Origin: Isoetes taiwanensis
Taxonomy: Eukaryota; Streptophyta; Lycopodiopsida; Isoetales; Isoetaceae
Direction: 5' to 3'
DNA: 64,000 nucleotides
Assembly: GCA_021234155.1 (NCBI GenBank)
Contig: JAJEKV010000034.1
Location: 5,750,028-5,814,027 of the forward strand
Both the position numbers and the translations under genes were made by a program. The notes beneath the pieces are model-generated. The model did not search any database, had not been told where the DNA came from, and saw only the letters and a list, made by a program, of their open reading frames with translations. Positions 55,443 through 64,000 of this stretch are shown here, piece after piece; position 1 is the first letter of the stretch, and each line of letters begins with the position of its first letter.

Positions 55443-58083
55443 GGGCCTTTTGACACGATGTCTTATAATATGGCTGTCCCATTTCATATAAGACATCATT
55501 TGTGACTCCAAAGCAAAAAATAAGACACACAAATATAAGTTGTTTTCACACTACAGGGTGTCTTATGTAAATGAGACACTAACAAATACTAGTGTGAAAA
55601 CCATCACAAAATAAGACCACCTTTTATTTTGAATATGATTGGTCAATAGAATAAAATAGAATATAATAAGTGGTGTCTTATTTTATGGCGGGGGAAGTCC
55701 CCCGGTATAAAATAAAACTCCATTGCCCTTACCGAACCTATCTAAACCTACCCGAACCTAAATGAGACATGTCTTATATGGTTCCGTGTGAAAACCAGTT
55801 CTTCTTAAATGTTGACATGGACCAATAGTATGCCTTAACACTAGAGTTGTTACTGGAACTATCCTGGGTTCATCCACCAGAATTGGTCCAGCATACCCTT
55901 TGCCACTTAAACCCAGATATCTAACAAGAGAAATTTCCATTTCATAAGATACCACCACTTTTGGAATCTTCACTTGATTCTTTATGGCTATGGAGAATTT
56001 CATGACCAATGGATTTACTTATATGTTGTGGTGATTGCCCAAACTTTATAGAATTCAGCAGTTTTTACGCCAGGCCAGAACTGCATTTTCTAAACTTTCT
56101 AGCATAAAGGGGTCCAAACATTTCTAAAATTGAAAGTAATTGATGTTTTATTATAAAACGTGTTGATTTGCATGTTTTCATGTTTCGCTGCTATTAGATG
56201 ACATTATATGAAGTCGTCAAACCATATTTAGCTCAAAAAAGCTGTTTGAGGTTGTGAATTGTTTCTCCTTTACTATAACAAGTTTTGACGTAAGACTTGT
56301 GGCCCATAAGTTGTCAACTCTAAGAGCCATAATCTAATAATTTTTTGAAGTCTTCATAAGTCGCGTTGATCTCAATTTTCACGAAAGAAGATTTGGCACA
56401 GAATCCAGGACAAAAATAAAACTAAAATGGTGTAAACTAAACTCATATATAAGCTTTCTATGGGCAATAAATGATGCATTCCATACATTCCACTTATATC
56501 TACATAATAAAGAATTTTATCAACTTAAATATGGTGAATAACTATGTATTCTTTATATTTAGAAGTGGTTGCCAGTACATAAAATTGGAGCTTAGTTAAG
56601 GTAATAGTACAAAAAACTCATCTTTTATGATAGGCAATATTTTCTTAATGAATGTGACCCTTGCTTGGCAACATAGACATGAATCTTATGTTAAAAATAA
56701 CACATTATGTAGAAGATTTGATTTAAAATAGAAATGGACCATTTCTAGTTTGTTCTTAGGCTTGCCATATTTTAAAGCAAGGTAGCATTCTTTTTCAACT
56801 CATGATTGACAAAACATGTGATAGAAGTTCAAAATATAGTTTGTACGATGAAATCTTCTTATTTTTTACTATCATAAACTTAGGACACGTGTTTGCTACT
56901 TAGGAGTTCCTATTTTAGGTATAATAATAGTAACTTTAGCTTGTCTTTCATGATAGACTATAATTTTTATGGATTTAAGCTTCATTGGCAACATAGAAAA
57001 AATAACATACTACTTATGTAAGACATGAATATAAATAGGCATGGACCATTATGGTCCACAATTAGAAAAATTGTGTATAGAAGTATATCTCTTTAAGTAT
57101 CATTACAAACTCTATTTATTGTTCATTTGTCACTTATACAATGATATGGTGATTTTCTACCTTCTCTAACATAATTTTTGGAAGAATGAGTGGAGATTCA
57201 TATAGGTTCAATTTGCTTGTGCTTTAACATTACCATTAAATAATGCAATTCTAGCAACCAACTAATTTTTTCAAATAGAATACTATACATGGAATCTATA
57301 TATTCTTAAGGCGAGTTTAAAACCAATTAAGATGATGATGTTCAGGCTTTTTGAATAATCCTAAGCCATGTGGACTAAAGTAGGAAACAGATGTAGCAGT
57401 CTACCTTTATTTTTCATAGTTATAGCTTTTTGTATTTGTTCTTCATTCATTTGCATTACTTCCACAACTTGAGAAGTTTGAAAATACAAGTTTTGAGTTC
57501 ACCATTCAATGCACAGGTTTATGAAATCCAAGGAACACATAATCTAACAGATAACTTGGAATGGACACTAGAAAGTTTACTCTAAACCTCAAGATAATGA
57601 GCATTGATTATTTTTAATGAATGGAGTGGTTCATGAGGTGCTTATATCCCACAATTGAAACTGAAATCGATTAAGATGAGGGAGTTCTTAATTTTAAAAA
57701 GAAGGTGGACCAATAATGGTCCCAGGAAAACAAACCTTTCTTGATTTCTTGTGAACAAACGATGTGCTTTTTTAACGTGTTTGTTTTTAAGTGATTCTAT
57801 ACTATGGTAACCTTTCATAATATGATTTTTTGGAGGATGAATTTGAATCATTTTACTCCTATATAGACATAAGTTATCAGTCACTTATAAATGAAAAAAT
57901 AAAAGAAAATCAAAACTTCATCATTTCCATGCAATATGACTGTATAAGAAGGGTTTGACTGATTATTGAACCTTTGATTTTATATGAATTTTAAAGCAAA
58001 CAGCGCAAATGCACCTTTTCTGGTACATCATGTGACGACTCTAGTGTTAAAATATAAGACACACTAGTCGTGTGAAAAGCCCC
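55443..58083. mobile_element. PIF/Harbinger-type element, 2.64 kb, non-autonomous
   Basis: Terminal inverted repeats begin GGGCCTTTTGACACGA on the left and GGGGCTTTTCACACGA on the right (reversed). They are flanked by TAA at 55,440-55,442 and 58,084-58,086. The right foldback arm near 58,754 reads ATATCTAACACACCG without the insertion, so target, TSD and boundaries are confirmed by an internal empty site. TAA duplication and GGGCC/GGGGC ends are those of Harbinger/Tourist elements. The interior is strongly AT-rich with no DDE transposase or Myb-like ORF recognised; the only sizeable frame (57,642-57,884 minus) has no motif. Confidence 0.88.
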
Positions 58084-58154
58084 TAACACACCGATAGCAA
58101 AATGCGAATAAACATCTCGACCCCTGATTTAAGGGAGGTCAACCCTCCCCTCTC

Positions 58155-58230
58155 GCAAATTATGGGAAACAAACCCTCGAGGCTGGCATGGGAAGCCTCG
58201 AGGGTTTATTTCCATAATTTGCTTGAGGGA
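58155..58230. repeat. Hairpin in the left foldback arm
   Basis: AAACCCTCGAGGCT pairs with AAGCCTCGAGGGTTT, and outer CTCTCGCAAATTATGGGAAA pairs with TTTCCATAATTTGCTTGAG, giving a ~35-bp stem. The right arm lacks the inner CTCGAG part, so this is a difference between the arms. Confidence 0.7.
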
Positions 58231-58246
58231 GGGTTAACCTCCTCTT

Positions 58247-58615
58247 CAGCGCCAAATTCCAAATCAGATAAAGACATCAGAGCCTTACAGGTGCTATCGG
58301 TACTCGAAAGAATGGGGCTTCTTTGACTATTCAAAATAATGGACATGAACCACAGCAACAAAGGGGCTTCTCTGAATATCTTTCTGCGCTCAAGTTTACT
58401 GTTCTTGTGCATGTCGCTGGAAGAAAAGAGAGCCCTAGCCAAGCCGATGATTTATCTGCAGACCTTGTTAAAATCGACGATCTGTTTGTCTCCTTTTTCA
58501 CCTGTTCTGGATAATAATTTCCCCTGTTCTTTCCAGAGCAGAAGCTTGGCAACAACGCAAAACAAAACCTAAACTGCTTGCCAGCAGTATTGCTCAAACA
58601 AGAGCAAAGGATTAA
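58247..58615 (+). pseudogene. Exon-like core of the foldback element
   Basis: The unique centre between the arms encodes SKSDKDIRALQVLSVLERMG in one frame. It continues one base later in another frame with TIQNNGHEPQQQRGFSEYLS, ALKFTVLVHVAGRKE and DLSADLVKIDDLFVSFF before a stop. Composition and length are those of captured host exon sequence, as in Pack-type elements. The family is not recognised. A one-base shift near 58,325 would join the two parts. Confidence 0.4.
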
Positions 58616-59641
58616 GAAGAGGAGGTTAACCCTCCCCTCAAGCAAATTATGGGTTGTTTCCCATAATTTGCGAGAGGGGAGGGTTGGCCTCCCTTAAATC
58701 AGGGGTCGAGATGTTTTAAATCAGGGGTCGAGATGTTTATTCGCATTCTGCTATCGGTGTGTTAGATATGGATTTTTGTTCTTTATATTTGGATTCAGTT
58801 AAGCCTACATCGTATTTGGGTTCAATGGGTTAGGATCGACAGAGCCATGGCCAGTGGGTCCTTTGTCCTGGCAAATTTGTGCGCCAGATGTGAAATTGTC
58901 AAAGGATCGTTACTACATACTAACACAAAAGAGCATTTTGCCAGAATGAATTGATTTTTTTTTCTTAGACCCATCGATGATTATGCTTTCAACGCATAAT
59001 CAGTACTCAAATACTAATTTTGAGATGCATGCAGTGTAAACATTTCAATACAGATTAAAGGACCTTTTAATATAGCAGGGATTTTTTTCACATAGATTGA
59101 GACGAATCGTTTAGCACAAGTTGAAGGCATTCTTTTAACACACAATCCAGGAAGGGATTGTCTCAGAAAAAGGTTCCAAAACTCATTTGGTTTTGCCCAC
59201 CAAGGAAGACAAAGCAGATCCAACTGCAAAAAACGGCGATATATACTACAAGGAAAAGAAGAAATTTGAATGGATTCAAGTAGATCGGCTAAAATGCGAA
59301 GAAAAAAATATGGAAGAGAGCCCAAATCGATCTCACTGCTACAACAGAGCAGAAGATGAGAAACAGAGGAACAAAGGGTGGAATAGAGCAGAAAAATACT
59401 ACGGATCAGTAATACTACGGATCAGTGGATGGCTGTCGTGACATGGAGTAGATTAAAAGCGACGTGGAAGATTCAGAAGGGTTAGATTAGAATCATAGAA
59501 TATTCGCGAGATTATGACAGTAATCTACTGCGGATTATCATGATAATCTTTGGTTGCTCCGGGTTCCACAATTTAACCTACATGCAATCCAACGGCTAGG
59601 AACGGTGAGATCAAGATAAACATCAAGGCCCCTGATTTAAG

Positions 59642-60239
59642 AAGCAGTAAATTCAAAACTGCTTGGAAAGCTTCACATCCTTGGAGAAATTACCGTGCAC
59701 ACAAAATAACTCAGAAGGACACTCAATTTTTCCCTGGAGCAGCCTAGATTTTTCCGTGGAGCAGCCTGCATGAGCCAAAAAGCCATCGCCCAGTAGGTTT
59801 CCCAATGAGTTCTCGGGGTTTTTTTGCCTTTTTTTTTTTAAATGGTGGTAGCCGTCAGATTGAGTTACTTTTTTGCAATGGTTTTTGTTTGGACGGTGGG
59901 ATATAGAGGTAACAGCTTTACGTCTGTAAAAGCCCTATTTGCTTCTATGCTTGATTATGTCTTCTACGTCTGTGAAAGCCCTATTTGCCTCTATGTCTGT
60001 GATAGATCATGTAGTACCTTTGAAATTTCATAAATCACAATGGCAGTTTGGATCACGTTTGAATCAGAGGTTTGAATCACGTTTGCCAGTTTGCGGTTTG
60101 CTTTATCTGGTTGAAGATTTGAGGATGACATTTTTTGCTGCCAGTCTGCAATTGTTGGCCGAGCATCGATTGTGGAAGCAAGAAGTTTGGAGGTGTTTTG
60201 AGAGAATTGGTTTAATCATGTAGCTTCAGTTTTTGAGAG
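59642..60239. repeat. Intergenic with a short internal duplication
   Basis: TACGTCTGTGAAAGCCCTAT-type units occur at about 59,919-59,950 and 59,965-60,000. No gene recognised; the frame 59,939-60,223 lacks family signature. Confidence 0.4.
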
Positions 60240-60425
60240 GAATTGCTTCTCGTTCAGATTTTTTGTACTGCTCTGTGCTCTTTTTTGCCGTCTTTAGTTC
60301 TCAATCTGAGTTTTCTCTGTGCTCTTCCTTGCCGTCTTTAGTTCTCGATCTGAGTTTTCTCTGCTCTTCCTTGCCGTCTTTAGTTTTTCTCTGTGATTCT
60401 TTAGTTCTGCCATCTGAGTTTTCAA
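60240..60425 (+). repeat. ~50-bp tandem repeat, three units
   Basis: Units contain CTCTTCCTTGCCGTCTTTAG and TTCTCAATCTGAGTTTTCTC. Frames across it are open only because the repeat lacks stops. Confidence 0.7.
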
Positions 60426-60560
60426 TTCGCTCTTGCTCCGCGATTCACTGCGCGGTTCTCTCTGCCTCTGAATATCTACTCCCACGTGTACGGCAGTTGA
60501 TTCCATAAAAAATTCGATAGTCAAGGAACGGCTCTTGTTTTTTTTATGGAGGAAACCGCA

Positions 60561-60643
60561 TTGGCTCGGGGGTTTCACGAAAAATAAACCCCCGGCGCCC
60601 TTGGCGGCGCCAGGGGGTTTATTTCAGGAAACCCCCGAGCCAA
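60561..60643. repeat. Strong hairpin, ~38-bp arms
   Basis: 60,561-60,599 (TTGGCTCGGGGGTTTC...CCGGCGCC) pairs with 60,606-60,643 with only a few mismatches around a 6-base loop. It is followed by a poly-A run at about 60,695. Its AATAAACCCCC/GGGGGTTTATT words recall the hairpin in the foldback arm at 58,155-58,230. Confidence 0.8.
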
Positions 60644-60834
60644 TGGGGTTGCACCACGTAAATGTTCCACAGGGAGGAAGTTTTTGCTACGTCAAAAAAA
60701 AAAGCTGTTCTACGGCATAGCATATCACGAAACCGGTGGTTCTTTTCTCCTCCAAACCACCAGACCTGCCCAGACAGATCAACGAGCTTCTGAATAGATA
60801 GAAAATCCGGTGTCAGAGCTTCTGGCTAAGGCTT

Positions 60835-60960
60835 TCAGGGCTTCCGAGCTATGGCTATGGCTTTCCGGCTATGGCTTTTAACGGGTTTCAGAGCCATGGC
60901 TATGGCTTTCAATGGGTTACGAGCTATGGCTATGGCTTTCCGGCTATGGCTTTCAAGTTT
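60835..60960 (+). repeat. GGCTATGGCTTTC tandem words
   Basis: Imperfect units of GAGCTATGGCTATGGCTTTC and CGGCTATGGCTTTCAA repeat about four times. Low complexity; no gene. Confidence 0.65.
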
Positions 60961-61686
60961 AACTCGAAAATAAAAAAACCTTCTGGAGGTTTCTTGGCAG
61001 AGCATTGGCGGCGCCGCCTGAGCTCCGATCCATGCTGGTTTCTTGTTTTAACAAAAGCATAAAAAACCAGAAATTTCCTCCCTATGGACGTTTACGTTTT
61101 GTTAAAAAAAGCGAGTAGGATGGGTAGCGAGTAGGATGGGTATGAGGAAAATATGGCCCAACAGGGCCGTGGCTTCAGATCTGCGAAATAAGAAGGGGCC
61201 AAATAATATGATTCGAAATGGGCTAAATTGGCTTTGTTTTTGGGTTGCCCCTAGGGGGGTAAACCCTCGTTTATGTGGGTATGTAGGCATATCCAGGTAT
61301 ATGCCGGCATATGCCTAGCATATGCTGATGACTGCTAAAAACTGGCTGCTGCCTGTAAATGGTCGGTCATCCAGCCCCATTCCTTCTCTCGCGCTGTTCC
61401 TCCGTTCCCGCTCCGCTTCTCTTCTCAAAGCAAAAAAGCAGCAGAAGATGGCTCCATCCCCCGACTTCTCTTCTCAGAGTCCCGGAGGCCCTGCTCTGCC
61501 TCGTCCTGCTCTGCGATGGAGCTTTTGTTGGCTTCTGCCTCGGGAATAACAGAGGATGTGAAGAACATGCTTTCATGTTAGAGGGCTTTTTCAAACAGAG
61601 TCGGATGGTAAGAATAGGTTTCTGGATTGAGCTTCTTCAAACATAGTCGGATGTTTCTGCTAGTTTTTAAGTTTTCATCTGCGTCT
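60961..61686. other. Unassigned stretch
   Basis: No gene recognised. Near 61,566-61,710 the phrase TTCAAACAGAGTCGGATG/TTCAAACATAGTCGGATG/TTCAAACAGGGTCCAATG recurs three times at ~60-base spacing. Confidence 0.4.
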
Positions 61687-62001
61687 TCAAACAGGGTCCA
61701 ATGGTTCCGCTTCTTCAAACAAGGTATCATCCTTATCACACAGGTGAGCTTGATGCAGATTTGTATACTTAGAGGCGGTTTTAGCACCAGCTTCCGTCAA
61801 ATGCAATGTTCGTAGGATACCTTTACCTTTCACATGCAAAAGATCTTGCATTTTCTTCAGCACTTGAGCACGCTTCCGAGAACCATATTCTGCAAAGTGA
61901 AGATGTTTACCAAAAGATTTTAAATACTCAGTTTCGAGCAAAACAATTGGCAGGTTGCCTCCATGTGAACAAAAGATCAGCTCAATAAGCTGCAGCTTCA
62001 A
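61687..62001 (-). other. ORF of 104 codons, family unknown
   Basis: The minus-strand frame has protein-like composition: VLLETEYLKSFGKHLHFAEY, GSRKRAQVLKKMQDLLHVKG and ILRTLHLTEAGAKTASKYTN. It is basic and helical with no catalytic motif. The upstream sequence in the same frame contains a stop beyond the ATG, and no splice context is obvious. It could be one exon of a decayed gene. Confidence 0.3.
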
Positions 62002-63179
62002 TCATTCAATATCATCAGGCTAGGCCACCATTCGGTCCATATTTCCTCCTGGTTCATCTATCGATGATATGCGTAGTTCTAGGAGTTGGGGCATGACTTC
62101 CTTTTTAGAGGTAACCTATATTTGTTCAGTTTTTGAAGTCCATTGATTCTTCCCTCGGTGGCTATGATAATGAAGGGGTTTTCTCGAGTGTATGCATTAG
62201 GGGTCTTTGCCATTTATGGATCCATGCTTGCTTGGTGTGCACCGGGTTTCATTTTTCTTGATCTTGGATTATACCAGGCAAGAATTTGGGTAAACAATGT
62301 TCGGGCTTTTGCCGCCTCTAGAAGGCTATGATTCTCCTAGATCTGTTGAAATGCAAGATGGGGGGAATGTCTTGGGTCGAGGCAAGATTATCATTTTACG
62401 CTAGTGCTTTTTTGGGCGTTCATTTGGCAAGTATGTCATTAGTGCTTGTTTTGAAGGCATGCAACGATTGATTTTCATAGATGCTATTAAAACTTCGGTG
62501 TCTTCTTGTGGAGCGATGGTATCTGGGTCCTTAATAAAAAGCTTGGCGTTGAGTCGGATTCGATGCGATTATTTTATGCCAAACATCTTTGTAGTTGGAT
62601 ATATTATGCAACATCCTGGAGTTCCGGGTATGCCTTGTGAATCACACAAAAGGTTTTGCAAATTACATGTACCTTTGTCTTGACCGGTATCTTTGTCTTC
62701 CGCTTGGTAGGAAAACTAGACAAAGGTTCATCTTGAAAGAACAAGACTCAAAAAGTGCATGTTAGATTTGGGAAGGTAAGCCTTGCCTTGTTGGAAGAGA
62801 ATATAACTTATCGCATGTTTTTTATTGATTATTTAACACAAGTTGGCAAGTTAGCTTTGGAGAAGAAACCCTTCACGAAATCTTCGTTGCCATCAATGAG
62901 AGTTCATCTTAAAGACACGAACATTTGTGATGTGAGGTTATCTCTACCATTAATATTAGAATGTGCATCATGGGCCTCAAGAGCTTGGTATCTTGTGTTA
63001 CATTTCGTTCAATAATATCATAAAGTTGATATTATTGTCTCTTTGTCTACAATTAAGAATATATGTTCATAAGAAAGACACAATATGAAAATGCTGCACT
63101 GACATTAGTTATTGCAATTACAAAGCAAAAAAAAAACAATAGACCTTTCTCAAAACAATAGACCTTGAAACCACATTGA
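62002..63179 (+). other. Unassigned stretch with short plus-strand ORFs
   Basis: Frames at 62,143-62,331 and 62,755-63,015 (MFFIDYLTQVGKLALEKKPF; LPLILECASWASRAWYLVLH) have some protein character but no recognised family. Possibly remnant exons. Confidence 0.25.
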
Positions 63180-63507
63180 CATGGGGTAAAAGCATGCTAC
63201 GGTGTACCACATTTGGAACCCTCAAAAGTACTTACACTGGGTACTTTTAAAACTGGTACTTTGTATTTTTTCTTTCCATTAAAATCAATTAAAATTTTTG
63301 AATTGAAGGTCAATAACATGTCAATCTATAGTATTAGAGGATAACAATACTATTAGAGACTAATATAAATGGATTAACTCTCAAACTTATTATTTATTGC
63401 AGCATTTATGCAAGTTCCCAGTACCCAGTGCTGGGTACTTTTTTGGGTAGTTTCACACTCCCTAAAAAGTACTTTAGATGGTACACCCTAGCATGCTTTC
63501 ACCCATG
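63180..63507. mobile_element. MITE-like element, 328 bp
   Basis: Ends CATGGGGTAAAAGCATGCTA then CGGTGTACCA, and the reverse of CATGGGTGAAAGCATGCTAG then GGTGTACCA, pair over about 30 bases with few mismatches. A second inner pair is formed by AAAGTACTTACACTGGGTAC and CAGTGCTGGGTACTTTTTT-type words. No ORF. No clear TSD, so the superfamily is open. Confidence 0.7.
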
Positions 63508-64000
63508 TTTGGATAACATCTGGGTATAACAATCTGAAAGGAGAAATACCAAGTGTAGGTTCTTACCAGTTGCTCATGCAGTTGGTCTTTAAGTAGACAT
63601 GAAGGTTTGTCTGGCACAACAACAATTCTGAAGCTAGGGCCATTAATGGTCAAGTTGGTTTTATGGCAAGGCACATTGCCTATAAATACAAAATCCTTTT
63701 GTATGAGGAAATGCAGTCAGGTGTCTAAGGTAATTATCAGTTCTCATGTCACAGATTGGGAATATAAATATGAGCCTTTGTTTCCACCTAGAAGTTACTA
63801 TAAAAAATATTTTTTGTAACTTAGATGTGTGATTTACTTGCAAGATATCCAGACCAAGTAACATAGCGTTGTGTTGTTTGAGCTCTTTGAACCATAGTTA
63901 CGGAAAACGAAAACGAAATGAAAACGGCGAGTCATTTTTTGAAAACGGAAAACGAAAACGGCAAAAAAATGGCAAAGTACTCAGAAGATACAGAATAGGG
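63508..64000. repeat. Window end; GAAAACG-rich low-complexity tract
   Basis: From about 63,898 the words GAAAACG, GGAAAACGAAAACGGC and GAAATGAAAACGG repeat to about 63,965. Nothing else recognised up to the window edge. Confidence 0.5.

Larger units (their letters stand above)
42298..59641. mobile_element. Foldback DNA transposon, disrupted by nested insertions
   Basis: The left arm is 42,298-42,723 plus 54,998-55,442 plus 58,084-58,246; the right arm is 58,616-59,641, read in reverse. Concatenated, the left pieces are the reverse complement of the right arm over about 1 kb, from CTTAAAT at the outer ends to GGTTAACCTCCTCTT at the inner ends. A 369-base core (58,247-58,615) separates the arms. 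The gaps in the left arm are filled by two independent insertions. Outer TSDs could not be identified. Long near-perfect arms with a small core fit a foldback or long-TIR Mutator-like element. Within the arms, the right has a ~27-base duplication near 58,700 and the left has an extra hairpin at about 58,165-58,210. Confidence 0.85.

Overview
The window is nuclear DNA of a land plant with a large, repeat-dense genome. The evidence is GT/AG-split exon fragments of plant mitochondrial and plastid-type gene families, plant-style LTR, LINE, TRIM, Harbinger and foldback elements, and no operons or prokaryotic signals. A gymnosperm is plausible from the amount of decayed, nested repeat, but the sequence alone does not prove it. 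No clearly intact multi-exon host gene is present. Almost all gene-like sequence is decayed fragments embedded in mobile DNA.

Layout, left to right. 0.9-1.16 kb holds a repeat whose inverted twin is at 26.74-26.98 kb. 1.95-4.33 kb has two tail-to-tail LINE remnants. 5.7-6.6 kb has a small two-exon gene for a secreted histidine-rich repeat protein, with one frameshift. 7.0-7.8 kb is a minisatellite between 22-bp inverted repeats. 8.1-9.5 kb is a truncated ADNT1-type mitochondrial adenine nucleotide carrier, broken by a retroelement gag remnant (9.5-12.1 kb, minus) that is itself interrupted by a 459-bp TRIM. 12.76-13.17 kb (minus) carries an intronless histone H3-fold ORF with CENH3-like residues. 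18.7-26.1 kb contains a non-autonomous LTR element whose two 205-bp LTRs are now inverted yet keep matching TSDs. Between them lie PPR, Copia RNase H and uncoupling-protein pseudogene pieces. 27.1-28.3 kb joins a metaxin fragment to an ABC1-kinase fragment. 29.9-31.5 kb is a 1.5-kb palindrome. 32.35-38.26 kb is a full-length but broken L1-type LINE, followed by a 1.36-kb relative with a perfect 17-bp TSD.

42.3-59.6 kb is one nested structure. A foldback transposon with ~1-kb inverted repeats and a 369-bp exon-like core was hit twice in its left arm. One hit is a ~1.2-kb element, which in turn holds an 11.03-kb Ty3/gypsy element (minus; LTRs, PBS, PPT, TSD, gag-PR-RT-RH-INT and a long 3' region). 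The other is a 2.64-kb PIF/Harbinger-type element with a TAA TSD. The uninterrupted right arm serves as the empty-site control for both. The gypsy reading frames and LTRs show many small indels and CWG-centred differences that look more like methylation-linked base-calling error than ordinary decay. The last 4 kb holds minisatellites, a strong hairpin, a MITE and unassigned ORFs.

The observations I consider most worth following are the H3-fold ORF beside retroelement debris, the inverted-LTR element with unknown ORFs, the histidine-rich repeat protein, and the foldback nest with its captured core.
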